Origin: an uncultured Aureimonas sp.
Lineage (GTDB): Bacteria > Pseudomonadota > Alphaproteobacteria > Rhizobiales > Rhizobiaceae
NCBI RefSeq assembly: GCF_913775355.1
Contig: NZ_CAJYIU010000002.1
Coordinates: forward strand, 1-48,432
Direction of reading: 5' to 3'
DNA length: 48,432 bases
Shown: positions 35,201 through 42,648 of the stretch, piece after piece
Position numbering within the stretch: position 1 is the first letter of the stretch
How the letters are laid out: each line of letters begins with the position of its first letter
Position numbers and translations under genes: made by a program
The notes under the pieces: generated by a model
Told to the model about the DNA's origin: nothing
What the model saw: only the letters and a program-made list of their open reading frames with translations
Database searches by the model: none

Positions 35201-35520
35201 GCGAAGGCGTCATCACCGCCCGCGCGATGACGCCGGAGGTCAAGGCGACCGTCGCCTACGTGAACCGCCACCACGCGCTGCCCGAGATCGGCCGCCAGCC
35301 GGCGATGGCCTTCGCGCCCGCCAACGACGCCGCGCTCGCCCGCGAGCTGCGCGCCGCCCAGGCCGAGACCGCCGCCCTCATGCGCCAGCTGATCGCGCTC
35401 ACCGGCACCAAGGCCGACCAGACGCTCGCCGCGATCGAGCGCGGCAACCGCGCGGCCGAGGGCTCGGCCGCCGACGTGCGCCGGGCGCGCTCGCTCTCTT
35501 CCACGAGGACCGCCGCATGA
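32248..35520 (+). CDS. Chimeric gene: MuB-like AAA ATPase N-terminus joined to a tail lysozyme/tape-measure protein
   Basis: 1090 residues; ATG 32248 or, better spaced from GGAG, ATG 32251. Residues 1-172 are a MuB/TniB-type ATPase: Walker A GLACWYGPSGYGKTKAAIYG, Walker B RPLIIDEAHHIAHKAFIDVV, sensor VLIGEETLPKRLEAYERVHN. After GAIPCDAED the sequence becomes NAQLEFVWKELNTTEGKAFK then RLLAAKDYFEANEAMISFER, the second half of a phage tail lysozyme domain, and continues as a tape-measure protein: a Gly/Ala hydrophobic stretch (residues 310-385), long coiled helical regions, and a Gly-rich end (GGVVGAYQEGGIVGNGIFDQ). The first half of the lysozyme domain and of MuB's C-terminal part are missing. 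An in-frame deletion between early and late genes explains this; junction about 32,760-32,790. Confidence 0.82.
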   Translation: MMSDVSQVNRPAPMKNVAMFAGLISKVVERKPHLPGLACWYGPSGYGKTKAAIYGASRYRATYVECGQLTTARSLLISILKELGVQKPRGTATDMVDEAVEILAADRKRPLIIDEAHHIAHKAFIDVVRELHDKSLAPIVLIGEETLPKRLEAYERVHNRILEWAGAIPCDAEDNLGDVNAQLEFVWKELNTTEGKAFKRLLAAKDYFEANEAMISFERPSGYQNGVKNAHNYSGRLAFTKEAYERYGGGGEQVASSTHDAKVVAKGVTEGMSDYTRREESRGASPFGARSEGNAGKSAPGAGLFSERAMKGFEVLGAGLGAFSSGYQSGSPLSGGISGAFGGYQAGGAISSFLGIGAGAGAALGVVGGAALGILGGILGARKQREQAHRDKAAKWEELRPQYEAFDKSLSGDGNGQLRQWITEQEGAFAQFRKVGGDAWKYGQGNSSEQFASTGTKMWTRFMEMQAEFREGFTDMVEDLTSGEGLGGAFAKGRAATKDLKKQIRDMIDDVSIAFGSDNIGVGVNGAWIEASKAMEERRNAAIAEAKKAAGEYALSLLYTAATSSDVEKSLNGFRGTAAGLQKVLTDLGWTAEQAAADIDARLTQAIAKMGETFTDGYQREINDLSGTGYLNDIKDLFTARDGGLKDAKLLGVDPSIVSKWFALAVQDVVDGAELTGSAFDDLIKAFPELQGVVKAFTEGARTAAEVAADAKAAALSSFEASKSQLQDVYQTIRSYRDGIRSFLSGMKLDQDSSLSQKDRVAEARKVFEETLAKAQGGDKEAMGALTGAAQDYRDLAKAYLASSDGFAEVEKRIAGAMEKADVKATSQLDLMKSQASWLEDISANTADTAKAIADYLKSFQGVNDNRNWGDAGFQDRNKAIVSELGKMGIAYTGDFGGGKFSNYIASQTPALQAQLRALTDRMDRQFQLNLYDPKNKGVAGYKGLRLGGVVGAYQEGGIVGNGIFDQDSVLARYAGGGTIALAGGEGVITARAMTPEVKATVAYVNRHHALPEIGRQPAMAFAPANDAALARELRAAQAETAALMRQLIALTGTKADQTLAAIERGNRAAEGSAADVRRARSLSSTRTAA

Positions 35521-37052
35521 TCCACCTGATCGAGATCGAGCCCTTCGACCCGGCCGCCAATGCACCGCGGATCCTGCGCTTCGGCACGTTCGGCTTCACC
35601 ACCGAGCCCGGCGACACGCCGGCCAACGCGCATTTCGACGACCTCGTGAAGGACCCTGGAAACTTCGAGCGCTTCCTGTTCGGCCGCTCGCGCACGCGCG
35701 GGGAATCGGACGTCGGCGGCGGCGACATCCAGCTCGTCAACGCGGACGGCTCGCTCGACGGTCTCCTCGATCTCGCCTTCGACGGGCGCCCGATCCGGAT
35801 CTGGAGCCTCGAAAGCCAGGAGACGCCCTGGGCGGAACGCCGGACCGTCTTCACCGGCACGATGGAACAGGCCGAGTTCCCGAGCCGGGCGGTGACGATC
35901 CGCATCCGCGACATGCTCGACGCCCTGCGCGAACCGCTGGAGCGCCCGGCCTATCTCGGCACCACGACGAGCGGGGGGCTGACCATCGCCGAGGGCAACA
36001 CCGACCTGAAGGACGTGAAGAAGCCGCGCCTCTACGGCCGCGCCCTCAACATCGCGCCGGTGACGGTCGACCAGTTCGACAACCTCTATCAGGTGTCCGA
36101 CCGGGCGATCGCCGAGATCTCCAACGTCCGCGACAACGGGGTGAAGCTGACCGCGACCGGCGACCACGCCGACCTCGCGGCGCTGAAAGGCGCGGTGATG
36201 ACCGGCGGCCAGTACGCGACCTGTCTCGCGCTCGGCCTTCTGCGGACCTACACCCGGCCCGCCGGCACGCTGACCCTCGACGCGGCCGAGGGGGCGACGC
36301 TCGCCGATCGGTCCGTCGCTCGCAATGTCGCCCGCGTCCTCGACGGCCTCGCGGTGGTGGACGCCGGCTCGATCGACGCGCTACACGCGGAGGCCCCGGC
36401 CGAGGCCGGCTTCTGGACCGGCACGGCCGACGTCTCACCGCTGCGCATCGCCTCGGCGCTTCTCGAGTCGATCGGCGGCTGGCTCGTCCCCGACCGGTTC
36501 GGCACCTTCCGGGTCGGCCGTCTGCGTCTCCCATCCGGCGAGGGCGTCGTGCGGATCACCACCGACTTCCTCCTCGGCGGCGATAGCCTGTTCCGCAACG
36601 CGACGGCCGACGAGGGCGCCGGCGTTCCCGCGCGCTCCGTCACCGTGCGCTACGGCCGCGCCTGGACGACCTATTCCGAGGCGGACCTCAAGGACGTGGC
36701 GAGTGACGATGTCTATCGCGCTTTCGCCATCCAGGAGTTCCGCCAGATCAAGCTGCCGGTCGAGGCGAACACGACGCTTCACCCAAAAGGTCCGGACCTG
36801 ACGAAGGACACCTGTCTCGTCCTGGAGGCGGACGCCAAGGCCGAGGCCGAGCGCTGGCGCGCCATCGAGGGTGATCGCCGCGACCTCTTCGTCCTGGACT
36901 GCTGGGGCGACGACGTCGCCGCCGTCGACCTCGACGACGTGATCACGCTGGAGGTCGACCGCTTCGGGATGGGCGGGGGGCGGCCCTTGCGTGTGATCGG
37001 CCTCACCGAGTCCCGGCTCAACAACCACACCGAGATCGAGGCCTGGGGCTGA
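35517..37052 (+). CDS. Phage tail protein (baseplate/hub-like)
   Basis: 511 residues, ATG 35517, overlapping the tape-measure stop (ATGA). N-terminus MIHLIEIEPFDPAANAPRIL; repeated beta-rich segments (RTVFTGTMEQAEFPSRAVTI, VRYGRAWTTYSEADLKDVAS, LEVDRFGMGGGRPLRVIGLT) resemble the large tail protein that follows the tape-measure gene in siphovirus-tailed Mu-like phages and prophages of alphaproteobacteria. Exact structural role (distal tail or hub) not proven. It looks complete and overlaps the next gene by a TGATG. Confidence 0.72.
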   Translation: MIHLIEIEPFDPAANAPRILRFGTFGFTTEPGDTPANAHFDDLVKDPGNFERFLFGRSRTRGESDVGGGDIQLVNADGSLDGLLDLAFDGRPIRIWSLESQETPWAERRTVFTGTMEQAEFPSRAVTIRIRDMLDALREPLERPAYLGTTTSGGLTIAEGNTDLKDVKKPRLYGRALNIAPVTVDQFDNLYQVSDRAIAEISNVRDNGVKLTATGDHADLAALKGAVMTGGQYATCLALGLLRTYTRPAGTLTLDAAEGATLADRSVARNVARVLDGLAVVDAGSIDALHAEAPAEAGFWTGTADVSPLRIASALLESIGGWLVPDRFGTFRVGRLRLPSGEGVVRITTDFLLGGDSLFRNATADEGAGVPARSVTVRYGRAWTTYSEADLKDVASDDVYRAFAIQEFRQIKLPVEANTTLHPKGPDLTKDTCLVLEADAKAEAERWRAIEGDRRDLFVLDCWGDDVAAVDLDDVITLEVDRFGMGGGRPLRVIGLTESRLNNHTEIEAWG

Positions 37053-37309
37053 TGGGCCGTCCGCTCTTTCTCTATCCGAACTTCGCCGATCCGCCGAAGG
37101 GCGCGACGCCGGGCGCCATCCTGTCGGGCGGCGACTGGCAGCTGCCGCTCACCAACCTCCAGACCCGCCGCTACCGCCAGACGGCACGCTCGCGCCACAC
37201 CGGCGCGTCGGCGACCTGGTTCGAGTTCCGGATCAACCGCTATGCCGAGCTGCGGGCGATCGTGCTCGGCGCCCCGCCAAGGAGGATCGACCCGGCCGTC
37301 GTCCCGTAG
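37052..37309 (+). pseudogene. Tail protein gene, 5' fragment cut by the inversion
   Basis: Native codons run from ATG 37052 to 37272 (MGRPLFLYPNFADPPKGATP ... YAELRAIVLGA); the remaining codons are antisense of the tail-spike gene. The rest of the gene lies on the minus strand at 40978-40327 and begins HNFSVTARIRLTGWYESGSY. Joining them gives 873 bases, a 290-residue protein, in one frame: IVLGA-HNFSV. Intact, it would follow the hub gene by a TGATG overlap. Confidence 0.88.
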
Positions 37310-38148
37310 GAGAGCGCCACGGTCTTGCCCGTCGTCGTCGGCGCGCCCGGCCGGTTCGCGCCGTAGCTGGCCCCGTAGCCGTAGCGCGCGAGGACCATGA
37401 AGACCGACAGGTTGGCGGTGCCACCGACGTCCAGGAAGGTCAGGCTGGTCGCGAGGTTGGCGTTGGTCGTGTCGAAGTCGATGTAGGCGCCGTCGTAGCT
37501 CGTCGGGGCGTTCGGGAAGACCAGCCTCGGCCGGTTCGCCGTCGCCACGTCGCGCGCGTTGCCGCTCTGGTCGTAGAGGGTCGAGACGCGGAACGTCACG
37601 CCGTCGCCGGATGCGGCGAGCGCCGAGGTGTTGAGCGTGTCGTCGGCGTTGAAGCCGATCGTCACCGCCGCGTTGGCGGAGTTGCGGACCTGGAGCGCGT
37701 TGCCGGCGTAGCCCGGCACTATGCGGCGCAGGCCGTAGACCGCGACGGGCGCCTGGCTGGCGGCGGCGGGGTTGGCGATCGCCGCGAGCGCCGTCGCGGT
37801 CAGCGAGAGCGCGGTGTCGCGCTTGGCCCCCGACACCGGGTCGATCTCACGCAGGGTGATGGCGATCGCCTCGTTTGGGGTGCAGCCGAGAAGGCCCTTC
37901 ACGAGCTTGGAGCCGTCCGACTTCCCCGCGAGGCGACCGTTACCGCCGATCAGCTCGACCGTCGTGCCGGCGGACTTGCCGCCGATCGTGGCGACGTCGG
38001 ATCCGGAGCCGAGCGACTGGCTGAAGCTCGAGGCGCTCAACGTGAGAGGCTGGAGCGTCGGGGGCACCACGACGCCACCGCCGCCGGGATCGGAGGCGAC
38101 GCCCGGCAGGCCGAGGACGAGGGCGGAGGACGAAAGGCTCAAGACCAT
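37240..38148 (-). pseudogene. Tail-spike gene, 5' fragment (arabinofuranosidase-like domain), cut by the inversion
   Basis: From ATG 38148 (MVLSLSSSALVLGLPGVASD) the native frame reads to 37273. After a Gly/Pro/Thr-rich stem, residues 95-290 follow the alpha-L-arabinofuranosidase B-like catalytic fold common in phage tail proteins: AVYGLRRIVPGYAGNALQVR, NSANAAVTIGFNADDTLNT, FRVSTLYDQSGNARDVATAN, RPRLVFPNAPTSYDGAYIDF. The last 11 codons (37240-37272) are antisense of a different gene. The remainder is at 40979-42535 on the plus strand; the join reads ILLGGAP-NLGNGQNDKASF. Restored length 810 residues. Confidence 0.88.
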
Positions 38149-38161
38149 GCGGGCCGTTCCT

Positions 38162-38428
38162 TCAGGAGACGCAGACGTCGGCCGCGCCGTTGAGCGCACG
38201 CGCCCAGACCTTCAGCCCCGTCTTGATACTGGAGATCGGCATCGAGGGCGTCAGCGGCGTCAGCCGGTGCCCCGTCGCCAGTGCGTTGGAGGGCTGGGCG
38301 GCGGCCACGCGCACCACCGCCTGGAAGGCCCGGTTGCCCTCCAGGGTGACGGAGCATTCGGTGGCGCCGTCGACGGACACCTGCGTCCAGGCGTTCGTGA
38401 GCTGAAGATCTCGGGTCGTGTCGGTCAT
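38162..38428 (-). CDS. Hypothetical phage tail-region protein
   Basis: 88 residues, ATG 38428, overlapping the previous stop (ATGA). MTDTTRDLQLTNAWTQVSVD then GATECSVTLEGNRAFQAVVR and WARALNGAADVCVS: strand-rich, no family recognised. It resembles short proteins that precede the tail spike in such phages and might help its folding or attachment, which is a guess. It lies in the inverted block. Confidence 0.65.
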   Translation of the reverse strand: MTDTTRDLQLTNAWTQVSVDGATECSVTLEGNRAFQAVVRVAAAQPSNALATGHRLTPLTPSMPISSIKTGLKVWARALNGAADVCVS

Positions 38429-38826
38429 CGATCGCTCCTGGAAGCCGGTTCAATGGGGGTTTGAGGCTCGCCCTTCAGGGCGACGTGCTGGAGGACGGCG
38501 ATCGCCATTGCCCAGCGTTTGGCGCGGGGCACGCGGTCCGCCTTGAGGGCGTCGTAGAAGACGGCGGCCGACGTCCAAGCGCTCCAGCCGTTGTCGAGCA
38601 GCCAGTCGTGGAGACGGGCGGCGCGCTGGAAGCGCGGGTCGTGCCGGTCGAAAATCCAGGTGAGGAAGCCAGGGATCGAGACGTCGTGCTCGTAGAGCGC
38701 CGGCACCTCGATCGTCTTGCCGGAGCCCGCCTTGCCGATGTCCCAGGCGAGCGGCTTCGACGCGGTGTAGCGGTCGGTGCCGGGGACGCGGGTGAAGGTG
38801 CCGTCGAAGTCGGTGTAGGCGCTCAT
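38425..38826 (-). CDS. DUF1353-like phage protein
   Basis: 133 residues, ATG 38826. MSAYTDFDGTFTRVPGTDRY, then WDIGKAGSGKTIEVPALYEH, DVSIPGFLTWIFDRHDPRFQ, RAARLHDWLLDNGWSAWTSA and AVFYDALKADRVPRAKRWAM. The H-D pair in ARLHDWLL and the FYDAL block match the DUF1353 family found near phage tail or lysis genes; its function is not known. It overlaps both neighbours by 4 bases. Confidence 0.75.
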   Translation of the reverse strand: MSAYTDFDGTFTRVPGTDRYTASKPLAWDIGKAGSGKTIEVPALYEHDVSIPGFLTWIFDRHDPRFQRAARLHDWLLDNGWSAWTSAAVFYDALKADRVPRAKRWAMAIAVLQHVALKGEPQTPIEPASRSDR

Positions 38827-39554
38827 GGGATCTTCGCCGCCTCCACGAAGAGGGCGTCGATCGCCGCGTCGTCGAGGCCGAGCTGGGCGCCGAGCGCCGC
38901 GATCAGCGGGTCGGTCCGCTCGAAGACCGTGGCGTCGGCCCAATCGATCCGCGCGAGCTGGCCGGCCTTGCCGGGAATCGAGGCGATCGCCGCGTCGGCC
39001 GCCTCGAGCAGCTCGGCGTCGACCAGGGCGCGCTTCGCCCGGCGCCGGGTGACGCTGGTCACCGAGCCCGGCAGGATGTCGCCGGCAAGGCTCTCCAGCA
39101 TCCAGGTGCCATCCCGCTCGACGACGCGGTGCGTCGCCGGGTCGTAGGAGCGCCAGAAGACATAACCCAGCTCGGCCCGGCTCTCGGGCTGATTGGCGAG
39201 GTCGGTGCGGGTGAAGCCCTCGGCGGTTAGGGCCTCGTCGGGGAGCTGCATCGGCGCTCCCCCGTTGCGACGGTAGGCGATCGTCGTGTCCTGCCAGACG
39301 AACACACGACCGCCGATGCGGCTCATGCCTCGCAGGCCCTTGGCGGCGAAGGGGGCGCCGACCGTTTGGAAGCCGCCCAGCGTGTTGGCAAGAAGAAACG
39401 GCCGGCGCCTTTCGGCGTAGGAAACCACGCCATCCTCGGCCACCCATCCGGGCCCCGGATCCCGACCGAACAGGCGAACGTCGCCGAGCTGCGCGCCGGC
39501 CTTGTCGCTCAAACGTTCGAACGGGCGACCGCCGATCTCCGCGAAGGCGTTCAT
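38823..39554 (-). CDS. Phage tail-region protein, unknown function
   Basis: 243 residues, ATG 39554, overlapping the previous stop (ATGA). Segments: MNAFAEIGGRPFERLSDKAG, LGYVFWRSYDPATHRVVERD, WMLESLAGDILPGSVTSVTR, and a helical Asp/Ala-rich C-terminus (AQLGLDDAAIDALFVEAAKI). No family recognised. It is part of the inverted tail operon and appears complete. Confidence 0.7.
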   Translation of the reverse strand: MNAFAEIGGRPFERLSDKAGAQLGDVRLFGRDPGPGWVAEDGVVSYAERRRPFLLANTLGGFQTVGAPFAAKGLRGMSRIGGRVFVWQDTTIAYRRNGGAPMQLPDEALTAEGFTRTDLANQPESRAELGYVFWRSYDPATHRVVERDGTWMLESLAGDILPGSVTSVTRRRAKRALVDAELLEAADAAIASIPGKAGQLARIDWADATVFERTDPLIAALGAQLGLDDAAIDALFVEAAKIP

Positions 39555-39892
39555 GGCGCCGGTTCCTCGAAGAGCTGGAACACCGCAACGTAAATGTCGC
39601 CGTCAGCGGAGGCTCCGGCCTTCACTCCGTCGCCGGGATCGAGGATCACCCGCACCGAGATCGCATCGCGGGCGTCGACTGTCGCATTGACGGGAAGGAT
39701 CGGCCGTTCGGCCACGGGCTGCTCACTGGCGTCGATCCAGAGGCACTGGCTGATGTCGGCCGAAGCCAGCCCGTCGATATTGGAGAACCGCAGCTCGAGC
39801 GTGCGGATCATCTTGTCAGCCGCCGGATTGGTCCAGATGTTGTCGACGGTGCGGGAGAGGGTCTTGCCCGTGAGGGCCCTAGTGATGGACAT
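39551..39892 (-). CDS. Phage tail-region protein, unknown function
   Basis: 113 residues, ATG 39892. MSITRALTGKTLSRTVDNIW, LELRFSNIDGLASADISQCL, ISVRVILDPGDGVKAGASAD, GDIYVAVFQLFEEPAP: beta-rich and acidic, probably structural. Coupled by overlap to the next gene. No family recognised. Confidence 0.68.
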   Translation of the reverse strand: MSITRALTGKTLSRTVDNIWTNPAADKMIRTLELRFSNIDGLASADISQCLWIDASEQPVAERPILPVNATVDARDAISVRVILDPGDGVKAGASADGDIYVAVFQLFEEPAP

Positions 39893-39895
39893 CCG

Positions 39896-40327
39896 TCAGC
39901 CTCCGAACGCGAGCGAGTAGGCGATGGCCGAGCGCGAACGCGTCGCGATCGCCGCCATCTCGGTGCGAAAGTCGTTCATCTCCGCCTCGATCTCGGCCGA
40001 CAGGTTGTCGATGTTGATGTTGACGGCGCCGGTCTGCTTCGGGCCGCTGCCGACCTGGACGGACGTCACCGGACCGCCTTCGATCAGGAGCGCCGCGACG
40101 GCCGCCTCACCGGCGAGCCGCTCGGTCTCGGCCAGCGCGAGGCGGACCTCGCGCACGACGCCCCGCCCGAACAAGGCGAGGTCGCGCAGGACCGCCATGA
40201 ACAGGCCGCCGGCACCGCGCGGGGCGCCGCGCCCGAGGCCGAGCGGGTTGGCCGGCGTGTTGTCGTTTTCGTTGTAGCCCTCGGCGAGGCGGGTGCCGGC
40301 GCCGGTCTCATCTGGCGTCAGTGCCAT
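39896..40327 (-). CDS. Phage tail-region protein, unknown function
   Basis: 143 residues from ATG 40327 (or GTG 40330), coupled to the previous stop by TGATG. MALTPDETGAGTRLAEGYNE, a Gly/Pro stretch, then helices (LLIEGGPVTSVQVGSGPKQT, INIDNLSAEIEAEMNDFRTE, MAAIATRSRSAIAYSLAFGG). The order after the 290-residue tail gene would be restored when the inversion is reversed. No family recognised. Confidence 0.68.
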   Translation of the reverse strand: MALTPDETGAGTRLAEGYNENDNTPANPLGLGRGAPRGAGGLFMAVLRDLALFGRGVVREVRLALAETERLAGEAAVAALLIEGGPVTSVQVGSGPKQTGAVNINIDNLSAEIEAEMNDFRTEMAAIATRSRSAIAYSLAFGG

Positions 40328-40985
40328 CACAGAAGTTCCTTCAGTTCGAAGCCGAGATTGGCGCGCGGGCTCTGGACCAGCTCGTAGTCCTGGAGCCGCC
40401 GGAGGCGCGCGAAGAAGCTGGTGGTGGTGAGGTTGCGGGCGTCGTCCGGGTCGAAGACGAAGAAGATTTCCTCGTGGACGCCCGCCTTGCGCTGGAGGCC
40501 GAAGCCCTGATCGAGCAGCTCCTGCCGGTCCATCATCCGGAAGGCGACGTTCCAGACGCGGAAGACTGCGCGCGGATCGGCGACGTCGCGGCCCGACATG
40601 GTGGTCTCGACGTTCGTCGGGTCCTCCGGCCGCAGCGTCGGGCCGCGCTCAACGCCCTGGCTCGGTTGCCAGCCGGTCGCCGCGAACAGGCGGCCGATGT
40701 CGAGGTAGCCCGCCGCGTTGCCCTCGTCGAAGATTTCGACACGCCAGTTGGGGATCGAGGACGGCTCCGGCAGGACGTGGATCGCGTTGCGCGTTAGCCC
40801 TTCGATGTCGCGGGTCAGCGGCTTCTGATCCCACCAGTTCTCGTCCTCGATCGACAGGTCGCCCGTCCATGCGATCGTCGGGAAGGCGTCGAACTCGGCG
40901 CGGTAGGCCGGCGAGTAGTAGGAGCCGCTCTCGTACCAGCCGGTGAGCCGGATCCGGGCGGTGACCGAGAAGTTGTGCGCGCCGA
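40327..40985 (-). pseudogene. Tail protein gene, 3' fragment separated by the inversion
   Basis: Native codons start at 40978 (HNFSVTARIRLTGWYESGSY) and end at 40327: AFPTIAWTGDLSIEDENWWD, IPNWRVEIFDEGNAAGYLDI, GRLFAATGWQPSQGVERGPT, RNLTTTSFFARLRRLQDYEL. The open frame continues upstream to 41058, but that part is antisense of the tail spike and not its own. The 5' part is at 37052-37272. Strand-rich sequence typical of tail structural proteins. Confidence 0.85.
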
Positions 40986-42535
40986 ACCTCGGCAACGGCC
41001 AGAACGACAAGGCCAGCTTCTCCGAGCGCCGCGACAGTCTCGGCCGTTCGATCGGCATCTACGACCGGCCCGAGCACCTGTCGATCGACGAGAGCGCGCC
41101 GGCGCTGGCGGCCGGCTTCGTGAATGTCTGGTTCAACCAGAAGGGCGCGCTGGTCTCGGGCGGTGGCGACACCCGGCGCCACTTTCAGGACCGCGAGCAC
41201 GGCGGCGCGGCCGCGACCGGCCAGCGCCTCGTGATCGGCGCCGACGCCAACGGCAGCAATGCCCTCAACGGCGGCTTCCGCGAGCTGATCGTCTACCAGT
41301 CCGCCGTGCCGATGACGGACGAGGAGTGTCAGCGGATCGCGATCGGCCAGTCCACGCGCTGGGCGACCGCCCCGACGGTCTGGGCGAACCGCTACTTCAT
41401 CATCGGCTCGGGCCAGTCCAACCAGAACGGCCAGTTCTCGGCCGCCGCCTCGGGCGACGGCACCGCCGGCACGGAAGCGGCCTTCCGGCGCTTCCGCCCG
41501 AAGCTCGCCGAGACGCTCGGCCTCGCCGCCGAGCGCATCCTCGCGGGCTCCGCCAACTTCACGATGATCGGCGGCATGCCGATGCTGAAGCGTGCCATGC
41601 CGGGCGACGCGGCCCGCGAGTTCTACTTCTGGGACGAGGACACGAACGCGCCGGGCACGCTCTGGACAACGGCCACCAGCAACGGCGCCGGCAATACGAA
41701 GGCCTATCTCGATGCGATCCGCTTCCTGAAATACAAGCGCGTCGTGATCGTCCACGCGCAGGGCGAGGAGGACGCGGCCTCAACGATGGACGCGGCCCGC
41801 GCGCAGGCCTGGGCGCAGCAGACCTACGCCTACCTCGACTTCATACGGACGTATATCGGCCAGCCCGAGGCGCCGATCGTGATCCAGCCGCTCGCCCGCT
41901 ACGCCGGGAAGGAGAACGTCAACCGGATGCGGCGGCTCCAGCGGAGCTTCCTCGCGGCACAGGCGAACGTCTTCCTCGCGCCCGACACCGGCCACGCCGC
42001 GCGCGGCACGAGTAACGACTGGAACGCGCACTTCGGCAAGCTGGGCTCGGGCGGCTTCGACCAGTCGACCGGCGGCGCAGAGGACGGCTACCAGCGCGTC
42101 GCGTGGCAGAACGCCAAGGCGGCGGCACACGCGCTCCACGTCGTCCAGGGCAAGGACATCGCGACCAACGACAACTGGCGCGGGCCGGAGGTCGTCGGCG
42201 CTGCGAAGTCCGGGACGAGCACGATCGACGTGACGATCGTCTATCCCTACGGCTCCGGCGGGGCCGACTTCTCGACGCCCTCCGGCCAGTACGGCGGATG
42301 GCGGGTGTTCGATGCGAGCGATGCCGAGCTGACGGTCAGCGGCGTGACGAAGGTGAGCGCGTCGAAGCTCCAGCTCACGCTTTCGGTCGCGGTGCCGGCC
42401 GGGGCCAAGGTCGTCTACGAGCCGAACTTCTCGTCGGGCTCGGCCGAGGGCGCGAACGTGCGCAACCAGATCGTCGACGACAACGCCGAGCTGCCGCTGC
42501 CGTTGGCGTCCTCGGCGATCCTCCCCGTCGGGTGA
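40979..42535 (+). pseudogene. Tail-spike gene, 3' fragment (LamG-like and SASA-type esterase domains)
   Basis: 519 codons. The first part (HLSIDESAPALAAGFVNVWF, GQRLVIGADANGSNALNGGF, RELIVYQSAVPMTDEECQRI) is the end of a concanavalin/LamG-like module. It is followed by a carbohydrate-esterase (SASA/SGNH) module: FIIGSGQSNQNGQFSAAASG with the G-Q-S-N nucleophile block and RVVIVHAQGEEDAASTMDAA with the Q-G-E-x-D block, then a Tyr/Trp-rich region and a beta-rich C-terminus (VYEPNFSSGSAEGANVRNQI). The restored protein would combine arabinofuranosidase-like and esterase domains, a plausible polysaccharide-degrading host-recognition spike. The 5' half is on the minus strand at 38148-37273. Confidence 0.87.
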
Positions 42536-42648
42536 TCGTTCTGTCGGATGGAAATGTCCGCGCCGGCGACGTGGCAGCGCCGTCGTCTTTCATCCGCTCG
42601 CCGCCTAGAATGTGCTTTGTTCGGTCTGCCGAGCGAAGGGAGTTTCTG

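Larger units (their letters stand above)
37266..40985. other. Inverted tail-gene segment bounded by 7-bp inverted repeats
   Basis: TCGGCGC at 37266-37272 and its complement GCGCCGA at 40979-40985 bound a 3.7-kb block whose six genes are all on the minus strand inside an otherwise plus-strand late operon. Flipping 37273-40978 back rebuilds two broken genes exactly and puts all tail genes in one direction with ATGA overlaps. No invertase gene is seen and the repeats are far shorter than known invertase sites (about 26-34 bp), so an illegitimate event or an assembly error is more likely than a programmed switch. Confidence 0.87.

Noticed and set aside
40943-40978. A native start of the plus-strand spike fragment
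   Set aside because: These codons are antisense of the tail gene whose 3' half ends here; the spike's true start is at 38148 on the other strand.
37052-41060. A programmed Gin/Cin-type phase-variation cassette
   Set aside because: No serine invertase gene is present, the boundary repeats are only 7 bp, and the breaks lie inside coding sequence of both flanking genes.
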